Below, piece after piece: positions 13,454-24,479 of a stretch of 64,000 bases of DNA. The position numbers were made by a program, and so were the translations under genes. The notes beneath the pieces were generated by a model, which saw nothing but the letters and a program-made list of their open reading frames with translations, had not been told where the DNA came from and ran no database searches. Numbering within the stretch: the first letter of the stretch is position 1; each line of letters starts with the position of its first letter. Origin of the DNA: Aquila chrysaetos chrysaetos (lineage: Eukaryota > Chordata > Aves > Accipitriformes > Accipitridae); contig NC_044029.1 of the NCBI RefSeq assembly GCF_900496995.4, forward strand, positions 8,308,001 through 8,372,000, written 5' to 3'.

Positions 13454-13712
13454 CATGGTATGGAATACCCCTTTGGCCAGTTTGGGTCAGCTGTCCTGGC
13501 TGTGTGTCCCCCAACTCCTCGTGCCCCTCCAGCCTTCTTCTTGCTGGCTGGGCATGAGAAGCTGAAAAATCCTTGACTGAGTCTAAACACTACTTACCAG
13601 CAACTGAAAATGTCAGTGTGTTATCAACATTATTCTCTTACTAAATCCAAAACATAACACTATACCAGCTACTAGGAAGACAATTAACTCTATCCCAGTC
13701 AAAACCAGGACA

Positions 13713-13960
13713 TGAAGAAAAGAAGTTCAACCTCACGTTGGCCCTGCAAAGCAACATGTCTAATGCCGGGTCCTGGCGGTGAGGGTAGCAGTATACTCGT
13801 GTCTCCCTTGTTCTGGTGATGCAGCTGGTCAGGAAGTGGGTGGGTGGCAAGGGAGGTTAATTTTACTGTCTCCGAGCATGTGAGAATCATGAGTAAGGCC
13901 TGCAAATACCATTTGTCTGACTTGACGCTCACAAGATTAAAAAAAAAAAAAAAAAAAAAA
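13713..13960 (+). other. Unknown sequence ending in an A22 tract
   Basis: About 226 bp of moderately GC-rich sequence separates the LTR from 22 consecutive A (13939-13960). An A-tail that long could mark the 3' end of a retrocopy on the plus strand, but I recognise no gene or SINE in front of it and see no AATAAA close upstream. A mononucleotide microsatellite is the simpler reading. Confidence 0.4.
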
Positions 13961-14379
13961 GAGGTAAAAGAAAGAAACAGTTTTAATTTCTTTTTGATTT
14001 ATGATTTCTGAGTCTCCAGAATACACACAGGTTTCACATTCAAGCTTTTTTCCAAGTATGGTAGGATTAGAGCAGTATGCTGTTATAAAGGAAAGCTTAA
14101 ATTCTCACCTCATCATATGATTTTGGAGCAAGAACTTAAAAAATAGCAAATACCATTACGTTTGCAATAAGGCAATGGGAACCATCAACATGGAGAGGAT
14201 GGAGCAACAGGCTGCCAGCCAAGCAAAAATGTCAAGAAAAGGGGACAATTTGTCACCACTACAGTATATTACTATCTCAGAAAAAGGGAAAAGTGAAAAG
14301 CTATGCTTGTCACTCTTGGAGGAAATTCTGCAAGGTCAGAAGAAAATTCTCTGCTTTCATAACAGATTGCTCTTACAAG

Positions 14380-14660
14380 CTAGCTCCCGGACGCTCACCC
14401 CTGTCCTCTGCCGTGAACTCTTTCCCCCATGGCTGCGGCAGCAGCAAACAGGTCAGCCAGACGTCACCACCTCCACGCTGGAGTGACTGGAGCGTCGGCA
14501 GCTGTCCCACGGTCTGCTGCGCCCGCCTGTGCTCACAGCACTCGGCAGAGAACGGGATGTGGAGTCTGGGCCCGGCACACTTCGGGCTCCCCTTCGGAGG
14601 CTGTCCCGTCTACTTCAGCTGGAGCAGCGAGCACAGAATCGCGTCTGCACCTCTAACACA
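14380..14660. other. CpG-rich patch with overlapping open frames
   Basis: By eye about 20 CpG dinucleotides occur in roughly 280 bp, against near absence on either side. Three plus-strand frames are open across it (14175-14486, 14293-14763, 14429-14656), which follows from high GC lowering stop frequency. None matches a family I know. The WSDWS string in one frame resembles the start of a thrombospondin type 1 repeat, but the cysteine spacing does not follow. It may be a small CpG island, a conserved element or a decayed GC-rich insertion. Confidence 0.5.
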
Positions 14661-16389
14661 GAGCAGAGAAGATGAAGATGCATGCCTTATTCTCTGCTAT
14701 CCTAATTATCGGAGTAATTACTTTCAGCAGCGCAATGGGACAGATTACATTTTAAATCAGTGAATTCAATTTGGGGTAGAATTCGCATGTTCTTTTTGTG
14801 ATGTATTCTTCCCCATATTTCCAGGAAAAATGTTTGAGAAAACATTATTCACTATCCTGATTTGAAAACTTTTCTTTAACTGATCAATTACTAGAAAAAA
14901 AACGTAGTGGCTAAATTTCCTTTTCCTAATGAAAGCATTCTTAAACCAGCACTATCAAAATGGTTAGCGGTTTACTTTAAATTAACCCATTATATCTTCA
15001 TTTCTCTCATAAAAACTTTTTTACTGAATGAGGCAAAGATTTCTTTGAGTGTGCTCAAAATAAAATGCATATTTACAAAGTTACTTCTCTGCATACACAA
15101 ATGCAGAAAAATCTTATGTAAATGCAGATATGCTCCTGCAAGGACTGAAAGTGTATCTAACAACATATATTATCAAGTGCCTTGCCATCCCTAGAAGAAT
15201 TTTGGATCTGACTGTGCTGTGAGTTTGTGTTACGAAAACACAGGAAGACATCGTCCTTAGTCCGAGGGTACGTAATGTGATGGTAGGTTGAACATTTAGC
15301 TCTTGCCCTTAGTAAGAGAGAACATATAATTATTGCCTCTGAAATATTAATGTTTGGATTAAATTGTAATGCATATTCTTGTCTCTCTTTACTTCAGGAG
15401 GAAGTATATTGTACAAGTATAAATGTTTGGTGATGCTTATTTACCCATTTTAGTTCTTGACTGAGCTGTAGTGGCTGGTGCATTAGACTGGAGAAGAATC
15501 GAATTTCTCTTATATCCTGCCTTTACCTGCAAATGGAAGTTGATGTCTTCTCTGTGCGAGATGGTGGTCATAACATGGGTATGGTCATAACAGGGGGAGG
15601 ACTCATTAGGGCTGAAACATAAAATTAGGGATTTCATTCCATGTAAAATATAAAAATGGTAGTTATACCCAGGGGATGACATAAATGGCCCCAAAAGTCC
15701 ATTCCAGGACTACATCCTATGTATTTGCTAAGGAACGGTACAAAGATGGAAAGTGCAGCATATATGAGAAATAAAAAGAATTGTAGAAAAGCAGCAACAT
15801 TCAAAGCTAGAAGTACTGTCCTCAGAAAAGGTTCGTGCTAGGTTTCTGCAGTACACCACTAATATCTTATAAGTGGCTTTGCCCGAGGCGTTTCTGAAAC
15901 CCTTCTATAAAAAGAACATAGGAAATATTTATCTCAAACTGAAGATTATCTCAAAGTAATCCTTAACCTGAAAGAATTTCTGGCTTAGGAGGGGTTTAGA
16001 CCTGCAATTTACAGCTGAATTAGAGATTGATAGAATTTGTGTTATGAATCTAAAACCCTGGTTCTAAAAACTCTTCAAGTTTTGGAGAAGCCCAAGAGAC
16101 TGTTCTAAACCAATATTACACCTATATTACAATTATCTTCTTAATTTCATGTAATAATGGCTGTAATAATGACCAGAAAAATACAGTCTATTGTCTTGCA
16201 GAGAAGCTTAAAATTAAAAGAAGAAAGATCAGGCCTAACAGATATCGTCTCCATTTTGTGTCATGATAACACGAATCACAAAAGAATTGTCTTACAAAAA
16301 CACACTATCTCACTGAGGAAGAAAGAATAAAATCTTAAACCTGTAGCTTCTTCAAGAGTCAGCAAACATAAGCTTCCCAACACGTAAGT

Positions 16390-16400
16390 GGGGGGGGGGG
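16390..16400 (+). repeat. G11 homopolymer
   Basis: Eleven consecutive G. Only one G-run is present, so it is not an intramolecular quadruplex motif on its own. Confidence 0.85.
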
Positions 16401-18103
16401 CAAGTCCTTTTTTGTTGTCTCTGTAATGCAGGCAGATGAGGTAGGTACTGCTTTGGACTGGGTGAGTGCCTTCACATCACATTTCCCAGACTGCTTCATC
16501 CTTCCCACAGCTCCAAAGAGTTTTTGTCATTTTTACCCCTTCCCAACCACTACTAACTTGTCCTAATGTGGATGGAAACCTCCTCAAGCCTGATTTTTTC
16601 TCACGCTGTCCCAGGAATATTCCCGGCATAGATCATGAGCGTCTCCCTTCGCTTGTTTTCTTTAGAGCACTTCATGAGCCGTCACCTTTCATCCCATGAT
16701 ACGCTCTCCCATTGAAATATCTTAGCGCAGTATTACTAAGACAAGTGCCTCTGGAGAACTGGAGTAGTGGAGTGGAGCAGTGGGGCAGGGAAAGAAAATA
16801 TAACAGTAGTTTCTCAGATATTACTCACCAGTTGTCTTCATCAAATACACAAATCACTCAATGGGCTGAGCAGGGTGTCCCCATGTTTGTGTCGACACGG
16901 TGTGATCTCATTGTGTTCTCTACCTGCAGTGGGTTTTCTACAGAAGTATTTAATTTTCAGTGCGATTCTTGGAATTTCAGTCAATTTCAGCTATTGACCC
17001 TCAGTAGAGAATTATATTTTTGTTAATCCTGGGCATTGTGTGAGGACTTCAGGCCTTAATACTTTCACTGAGAAAGTAATTTAATATTTTTCATAGTTTG
17101 CATTTATGTTGTGAGCCACTATAGCTCAGATTATGAACCAATTAAGACTTCTCAAGTCTTAAACCTGCATGAAATGTAATAGTCACTTTCTACAAAGCAG
17201 TCTCTTTGCCAGTCCTCTGTTTTTTTCCCAAGAGTTGTTCTTATTCCTCTAATAGGATTATAATTTACAACACATTATCTGAATTTTTAACTACTATGAC
17301 CCTTGAAAATGCCTGGGTTCGTCAACACTGTCAGATCTACTTTGTACCAATTACTGGGTAGGATGAAGGGGCTTGACTAGTTAGTTGTGTCATCACTAAT
17401 ATAAACATTCCAGCATGGTGTAAGTGTGGGTGTTTGTGGATTACAAGAATACAGCATGTTTTTTGAACTGGATTCTTAAGGACACTAAGTATCTTTAGTC
17501 ATTGCTGTACTTAAAGATTTGAGAGTGCAGAGAAATCTTGTAGAAGTAGCGTCAGAACTTTTAGTTTCTAAATTACCAATTTCTTAGGTTCATTGATACA
17601 ATACAGATTTAAATTTACACGGGGACTGTCAGCATGGTCTTTACAGGGAGCTTCACAGAATTTGTTTAAACTTCGTCTCCTTATTCACATGGATAGATCA
17701 TTCTCAAACATAAGACTCTTCACATGGATAACAAATAAAGCTGCAACTGTATACACCTTATCCACAAAAGCATTATAAAAGAAACATTAACTGTATAGAC
17801 ACTAGTCAGTTACCCCAAGTGCACCATTTGATTTCATGTTGTCTTTCGTTGTATTGGCACAATAGTCCTTCTTCAATATTTAGGTTCACTGGAAGTTTAT
17901 CAATTTAAAATATTTGAAATGAGGACAAATTTAAATACCTCTTCTCTTCATTGGTAACAGAAAACAAGATTTTAAAAGAATTTTAGAGAAGAATTTTAAA
18001 AGGTTGTAAAATATTTTTAGGAGGTCTTTTTTTTAAAATGGTATAAGGATTTTTACAGTGTGTTACACTGTAGAAAATTTTTCCTGGACAAAAGAATAAA
18101 TCC

Positions 18104-18127
18104 TCTTTTAACCTCAGGGTTAAAAGA
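18104..18127. repeat. Perfect inverted repeat, 10 bp arms
   Basis: TCTTTTAACC and GGTTAAAAGA are exact reverse complements separated by the four bases TCAG. The arms are AT-rich and no protein family is known to me for this site. Confidence 0.85.
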
Positions 18128-18186
18128 ATAATCCTTTGGATACATTTTCTTTAGGATCTTGACCTATACATCTTTAAGGCAACAAA

Positions 18187-18215
18187 TACACATACACATG
18201 TGTATATACACATAA
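18187..18215. repeat. Alternating CA/TG/TA low-complexity tract
   Basis: Runs of CACATACACATGTGTATATACACATA-like alternating purine-pyrimidine sequence; contains the palindrome ACACATGTGT. Confidence 0.6.
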
Positions 18216-18576
18216 ACTGCTTTTATTTCCTGGACTAGCCATATTATGTCTATTCTGTCACGCATGAATCAGCTATAGCATATTTCTGGGAGCAAACAAA
18301 CGTTAAATAGACATATTCTGTGTCAGCATATCTGCTGATATTGAAGGAAGCCATAGATCTTCTTTTAGTCCATATTAAAACTAGATACATTCTTTGCTTC
18401 TACTGCTGTGTTTGGAAAATTGTTGTAGAAACTTCTGTCTAATCTACATGCAGAATTTATTTCTGACTGTTGGTCTTATGCCAACGTGCTTTAAATAACC
18501 AAAGAGACCACTAGGCTCTCACTGTACTGGAAAAAATTAAACAGATAAGTATAATGGACCCAGAAATTTTTTTCCC

Positions 18577-18591
18577 TTTTTTTTTTTTTTT
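18577..18591. repeat. T15 homopolymer in a T/C-rich stretch
   Basis: Fifteen T flanked by CCC on both sides, within pyrimidine-rich DNA from about 18,567 to 18,600. Confidence 0.8.
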
Positions 18592-18959
18592 CCCTTTTCT
18601 GAACTGCTTCTTTTTTGCCTAAAAATAAAAACGTATTCCTGAAAAGACAACTTGACTAAGGGATGCCAGGTGTTTTATGAAGAGACATACTTTCCTACAC
18701 ATTTTTTTGCTCTTCACCTAGCACAGAGCTAGGATTTTTCAATGAAACCAACTAAAATAGGATTTAGGACCTGAAATGCCAGTGGAACTACTTTTGTCTT
18801 TGAAGTCAGACAATTCAGAACAACTACTTATATCCTTAAAATTAAACACCGCAGGACTAGGTTGAATGGGTGCTTTAATTATGTTTACTGACCAGAGGTA
18901 CTTAAAGTCATTTACTAAAAAAGGTTAGAAAATCAAAGCCATCTCTGGTGAAACAAAGC

Positions 18960-19120
18960 CACTTTGGTCAAACACTGGAACATGCTGTCCAAGAAGTTGT
19001 GAGATCTCCGGCCTCGGAGATGTTCAGAGCTCAGCTGGGCTAGATCCTGACCAGCCCGCGCTAACGCTGACGCTAACCCTGCTCTGGGAGGTGCTGTGAA
19101 CCTCCCACGGTCCCTTCCAG
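18960..19120 (+). mobile_element. CR1 LINE remnant (3' region)
   Basis: The run GGAACATGCTGTCCAAGAAG, then GTTGTGAGATCTCC and GATGTTCAGAGCTCAGCTGG, follows the pattern of the end of CR1 ORF2 (hydrophobic W/L-P-x-E-V-V region) and its 3' UTR. GGTCCCTTCCA near 19,109 corresponds to the sequence just before the CR1 octamer tail. The same order appears in the large CR1 at 34,390-34,550. The tail octamers themselves are absent and sequence between is diverged, so this is an old copy lacking both ends. CpGs at 19,060-19,075 lie inside it. Confidence 0.8.
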
Positions 19121-19989
19121 ACAAAGTTCTCCTTTGCTTCTACGAAATCTATGAAGCAGTTTGAAAGAGGATAAGCATCATTACTATGCAGAGATGTCTC
19201 AAGCAATTTCCAGTGTTTTTAAAGGATATAACAGCTATGATGTATTTTTAAAGATCCATTTAATTGAGTGCACAAATCTGTATGACCAAGTAAACAACCA
19301 GACATTTCTTGTACGCATAACTTTTCAGGAAACCTGAGGTCTTCAGAGTTTTACATGGGAAAATGCTAATTGTATATCTTATCTCTTAATCATGCTTTTC
19401 TTTCATGGACATCATTAATGCAGTGAAAGATGTTTCAGATGCAGAATGAACTTGAAAATATAAATAAAAAATCAATTCATTTCTCTAAATTAAAAGAGTG
19501 ATCAGGGAATTTTCTAATATGTTTGACCTTTTAAACATACATATTTCGTTTGAAACTTGTTGAAAATGATTCCTAAGGATCAACCTCTGTGTTAAATCCA
19601 AATACCCATGTGGATGGAAACAGAATGGATGAACTCCCAGCCACTAGAATAAACCCCTAGTAATAAGCCAGCCATTTATTCTGAGAAATCTCTGTATATT
19701 TTTAGCTACCTAAATAAAGGCTGACATTTCAAATTATGTCCATTTCATAAAGAAAAACATAGCTACCCCTTTTGGAGATTTACGATTCAATTCCTTGCAC
19801 AAATGGTCAGAGAAATTCTTTCATTCTCTTCTGCTCTCCACTGTATCAAAAGAAGGACATTTATAGTTTAATATTTCACTGTATATAGAAGAAAAAATAT
19901 GCAAGGTGCAACCAGTAACCCAATAAACAGTCCATTCGTCATTAAATAACTATTCTTCAGGACCTTGTCTACAAAATAGCAGTATTGTG

Positions 19990-20190
19990 ATTCCCGGCCC
20001 AGCCGCAGCCACGCGAGAGGCGCAGTCCCGGGGACCAGAGCTGTGAAGGCTGGGCAGCCAGCAGGGTCCAGCACGGAGGCGTTTCACTCCTGCAGCATTT
20101 TATGTCTGCGTTTCCCTCGCGCCCTGGAGAGCGAATGGAGGATGTTAGGAACCCGCTGTGCCTCTTCTGGAGACATCACCTTGCGGAGAG
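19990..20190. other. Small CpG-rich patch
   Basis: About 13 CpGs occur in roughly 170 bp by eye, in an otherwise CpG-poor neighbourhood. The frame 20043-20372 crosses it but has no recognisable domain. A GTGAGT donor-like string lies at about 20,203. Origin unknown. Confidence 0.45.
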
Positions 20191-21794
20191 AATTCACACC
20201 TACAGTGAGTCCCCCGCTTCTGCTCTCCTTCGGGGACTTTCTGGGAAAAAAAACCCCAACTTCTGGTCCTCCTGACAGCCATGTATGTATACTCTACATC
20301 TCCCTGTATCAAACTCTCCAAGACTGCATGGGACAACACGGAGCTACTCTATCTCTGAAAAATTATTTTTAGCTATTTCTATCTTATGAACTAAGGTCAA
20401 GGTAATAAAGCTAACCTCCGAACTTCTTATCGATGTGGACTGATATTGTGATTTATGGAAAACTCAAGTACTGTGAAAAACACATATTTCTTCCATATTG
20501 AATTAACCTCTGACAGTTAAGTGCCAAATAGGCTCTGACCTGAAAGAACTGATATTAGAATAAATAGCTACCAGTGTTCCATAAAACCAGGCAGAACCCA
20601 GCTGTGACTGTTTGTTGAAGAGCTGTGTCAAAGGTGGTGCTTGAATTAAGAACAGTCTGACAGATGCTCAAATGTTTCTTAATTTTCTAAAATTCAATTA
20701 TCTCACTACAACATAAGTTAGCTGGCAATGAAATTACAATGGATTTTTTTTCTTAAGGGTGACAAAATTTCAAGCAATAAGGATACTCTTACAGTTCATT
20801 TATACTTCTTAGCCCTGCAATATGTTTCTAAAGCTCTATCTCAATCAGTGCAGACTATGTTTTCTCTTTCTGTCTCCTTACTGTTCTCTCAAAGATACAG
20901 GTGAGAAAGAAAGGCATTTTATGTATTATTTTCTATTTATCAAAGAAATTTTGAGACTCTACGTCTCAAGAACAACAGAAGCTTCATACATGACTTGAAT
21001 CTATTTTTCAGCAACAATCAGAACCTCTTTCTATTTATCCCATTTGCATAGCACTGTTCACACTCTTGGGAATCAGTAGTGTTAAATGCAGCAGACCAGT
21101 TCAACATGAGCAATATGCTGTGTTTTCCTCTCTATAATGAACCAGCAAAGCGACTGAGCAATAAATGCCCAGCTTGGCTCTGACAACTGTACCTTCCCTA
21201 TGAGCTTTTGCTCACTCATCTCTGTGCATCAGATTCTCCCGTGCCCACCGAATTCTTTAGTGTGGACTTGGTCTAAGGGAGCCAGGCAGCAGCAGAAGGT
21301 GACCGTGCTTTGTCAGAGACCCAGTTCACGCCAGCCCTTTCCCAGTACCTGCTCGGGAGCCGTGGGTGCATCCCTGTCGCAGCCACTGAGGACAATCTCA
21401 GCAGTTGGTTCTATGCCAGCATTGGGGGCTGCCCAGGACACGGTATAAGGCAAAGGGCCAGATCTAGACCGCAACAGTCCATATCTTTCCAAGAAAATTT
21501 ATCACTCTAAGCACTGAAAATCTTGAAGTTTACTTGCTAGTTCTCTAGGTGTCTAATTGTAGACAACTACACAGCGAACAAAAATATCCTATTGTAAGGG
21601 TAAGGGCACCTATCTCCCAGCTAATAACCTCGGTGATACACGTTTAAGCACACAGCTGCTGGTATTCAGCGTTCTTCTGTGGGAAAACCTGAGCAGTTAG
21701 TTGCAGTTTGTGGGAAAATTATTCATCTGATCAGTTATGCTTATTCATTTGAATAATGGCCGCCAGGGGAGATGAGCACCTTTGCATGATATCA

Positions 21795-21835
21795 GAGCGA
21801 TTAGAGCACTGGCCCAAGGAAATAGGATTTCTGTT
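21795..21835 (+). repeat. Old interspersed repeat, copy 2 (short)
   Basis: GCGATTAGAGCACTGGCCC is the plus-strand equivalent of the core at 11,478-11,510 (minus). It is followed by a diverged continuation ending in AGGATTTCTG. Only about 40 bp can be aligned by eye. Confidence 0.4.
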
Positions 21836-23545
21836 GTAAAAGGGTAGGTGCTTTTTCGGGTGCGGCTTTGCACTGTTGTCTGGCTGCAACACGCCAGAAG
21901 GATAGAAGACATCATTTATTCTACTTACTTACTATGTGTCGTTTGTGATGCCAGGCAATCTGTATGTTCTGAGGTCATTCTTGAGAGGAAGCTACCTGAA
22001 TAAATCTCTAGTTCACACTACCAGGGCTTGCATAGTTCTGTTGTTTAAGCCAACTAATTATCATCTGAGTTACTACAGTTAGCTGTAGCTTACAACTGTG
22101 GGGTTTTTGGAAAACGGTGATGGAAATGAGTTTCATGAAGCCCCTTAATTGCACCTCTGTACTAAAGCAGCAGAAGCAGCTGCTGTATAGCTAGTATCTT
22201 TTTGTACTATTGAAGAAACATTTTGTAGCCAAGTTCTGTTCTCTTGGAGAATAAATAATGTTATCCATCGCTAAATCACTTAGTAAGCTTTTAGTAATAT
22301 TATTTCTCTCCTTTTCCAGACGATCCCAAGTATATTGATTAAAGGACAGTGTTGCTTTAGAATCACAATGAAAATTCTGGCGCTGTGTCAGGTCAGAAAA
22401 TGATAATGTTAGAAGCGTTTCTGAGAGGATATTATGAAGATGCAATGGCATAAGGTCAGCTACAGTTCTCAAGGTGAAACAAAACATATTAAAGATTTAA
22501 AAAAAAAGAACCTGCAACAGGGAAACTTCAAAAACATAATTTTTTGCCAAATTTCTTTTACATTCTTCACTTTGGAGGAGCGATTACTTCTGTATAGAAA
22601 AGGAAGAAATGCTTACTTGCTTTATTTTCTGGAGGTTTACAAAGCACTTTGCAAAGGAATATTTCAACATTTTCAAAGTAAAAATGTGAATTTTCCCAGT
22701 CAAAAAGATCACGATTTAGAAGCTGAAGGCAGATGTAGTAAAAACTTTAAAAAATTTAAAATGGTAAAAAATCTGATTAAAAACTGAGGGTTTTTGCCTT
22801 TTTTTTTTCGAGTATTCATCTGTGTTTGGGATAGAAATCTGTTTATACTCACAGAATGAGAAGTATGGCACTGAGCTCTCTGCCTGGCTGCTGCTGTATC
22901 TTAAAACACATCTAGGAAAATGTAGAAACGTATGAGAATGATGTCACAAGATAAAATAGTAGGGCTAGCACTGGGAAGTCCAGATGGCCGGTGATCACAA
23001 GGCAGTAGTAGAACAGCAGGTGATCAGAAGAATCGTAAGAGACACCAACTGAGAGGAAAGCGGAAATTTTCAGCTACTACACTGCCTACGATTTCAGCAC
23101 AGCAGCTGCAAAAATGGCAGGGAAAATACTCAAGGCACCCCCATAGCCTGGTGGCTATGTCTGGGATAAGTGTTTGAGATACGTCCTGCAAAAATAGAGA
23201 GGAGTGGAGTACAGAACCAAAAGCGCGTGTGCTGAAGACATTCTCAGCTGAAATGAGGTTACTGCTTAAGCAAACTGGGGTTAGTCAGCAGGAGGCTCTG
23301 GAGTGCCAATTTTAATCAGAAATATTCTTTTCAAATACAATTTGCAGCTCTTGTGTGGTGAGAAGTGATTCTCGCTAGGTGAACTCTCCAGGTTATCCAT
23401 AAAGTTAAATAGATCACCTTCTTATGTAGTACACGTTTCTAATCAGACATAACACCTTTCCGAAGACTTCAGAGTGACTTCTGGCAACATTTAGGGATAA
23501 AGTACTTTTTTAACAAATTACCTTCTTTATAATAGAATATATATT

Positions 23546-23570
23546 TAAAAAGAAAAAAAAAAGAAAAAAA
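23546..23570. repeat. A-rich low-complexity tract
   Basis: A-runs interrupted by single G residues, followed by T-rich sequence; can form a short A/T hairpin. Confidence 0.6.
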
Positions 23571-24174
23571 GTTTTTCTTTCTTCTATTGTCACTCCAAAC
23601 AATGAAAGAATGGGATTTCAACTTCCTCAAGAAGAAAAGTTCTATACAGTCCTACTTAATGTGTGAGTGCTTGTGGAGGCACATTCCCTTCTTTTGAATC
23701 CATTTGTAGATATCAAATATGAAAGAGAAACAGAAGCCTCAAAACTGTTATGTTCACAGAAATCCAAGTTTTCTTAAAATAAACAACTTGCACAGAGGAA
23801 AGTTCCCCCAAACTCTGCTCTCACTCCTAAGCAGACACCAAAGAATCCAGTCCTCATGCACAAACACATAAGAAAACTGTCTCCATAATTTCTAATTCAG
23901 AAAAAATATTAAGCCCTAGTACAAGGCCATCAGACAATACTCACGAAAAAATTCAACAGGGCCGCTCTCTTTGTTCCACGCTTTCTCCGGCACTGCTGAG
24001 CAGAGCGCATACAATATCGAAGCCAGAAGGTTAATGCAGACTAAATGTGGGCAGCATCTTTACTGCCTAGGAGTGATGGATTAATGGTATCATAAGAAGT
24101 GGCTGGACATAAAGGCAGCATAAAAAGTACTCTGTAGAACACTTACAATAAGAAATTGAACTTCCTTCAGCGAA

Positions 24175-24475
24175 AAAGACACCACCCTCGTTAGTGCCAT
24201 CAGCAAACCCGGTGAGGGTGCTTTTTCAATCCCATCGTCCAGGTCGTTTATGAAGATGCTGAACAGCGGGGGGGGCGGTATCGATCCGTGGGGAACCCGT
24301 GTGTGCCGGGCTGCCAGCCCGAGTAAAAACCATTGATCGCCACCCTCTGAGTGTGGCCTGCGAGCCAATTCCCTACCCACCGCACCGACCACCCATCCAG
24401 CATGTATCTTGCCAGTTTGTCTAGGAGGAGGCTGTGGGAAACAGTGTCAAATGCTTTGCTGAAGTCCAGGTGTTG
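24175..24475 (-). mobile_element. CR1 LINE fragment, reverse-transcriptase palm, antisense
   Basis: Translated on the minus strand, the sequence contains DFSKAFDTVSHSLLLDKL, then WVGNWLAGHTQRVAING, then (after a frameshift) LFSIFINDLDDGIE, then GFADGT. These are motif A (F-D at the catalytic Asp), the following helix region, and motif C of a CR1-type reverse transcriptase, in the right order. It is clearly broken: the GVPQGS region reads GFPTDR, the frame shifts just after it, and the FADD box is FADG. It is more diverged from the 31.9-34.6 kb copy than one subfamily would be, so it is probably a different, older CR1 subfamily. Both ends are truncated. Confidence 0.9.
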
Positions 24476-24479
24476 GGAA

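Larger units (their letters stand above)
13151..13712 (-). mobile_element. Solo LTR of an avian endogenous retrovirus
   Basis: Read on the minus strand, the element starts TGTCCTGG at 13712 and ends in CA at 13151 (an end at 13154 is also possible), giving about 562 bp with TG...CA ends. In transcription order it shows a CRE, a TATATAAA box, a GC-rich leader and ATTAAA, which is the U3-R-U5 layout of an LTR. The last part, with its AACTAAGCACCACGCAGC run on the plus strand, I recall as a repeated LTR type in neoavian genomes. No primer-binding site follows the 3' end and no gag/pol/env lies next to it, so it is a solo LTR formed by LTR-LTR recombination or an isolated fragment. The flanks show no clear target-site duplication, which suggests age or rearrangement. 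Family name undetermined. Confidence 0.85.
13961..18955. other. Mostly unique sequence; one CpG-rich patch
   Basis: No recognisable gene. It contains the CpG-rich patch at 14,380-14,660 (listed separately), G11 at 16,390-16,400, an inverted repeat at 18,104-18,127, a purine/pyrimidine-alternating tract at 18,187-18,215 and T15 at 18,577-18,591. The rest is AT-rich with no structure I can support. Confidence 0.55.
19125..24165. other. No gene seen; one CpG-rich patch and one old repeat
   Basis: Contains the CpG-rich patch at 19,990-20,190 and the old repeat copy at 21,795-21,835, both listed separately. Other open frames, including 22434-22787 (117 codons, lysine- and phenylalanine-rich), show no domain and follow local AT composition. 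Confidence 0.55.

Noticed and set aside
14293-14763. 156-codon frame with WSDWS resembling a thrombospondin type 1 start
   Set aside because: Only the W-S-x-W-S string fits; the following cysteines and the rest of the domain do not, and two other frames are open over the same GC-rich patch.
19055-19085. Telomere-like CTAACGCTGACGCTAACCCT string
   Set aside because: It is an internal part of the CR1 remnant with no repeated TTAGGG array.
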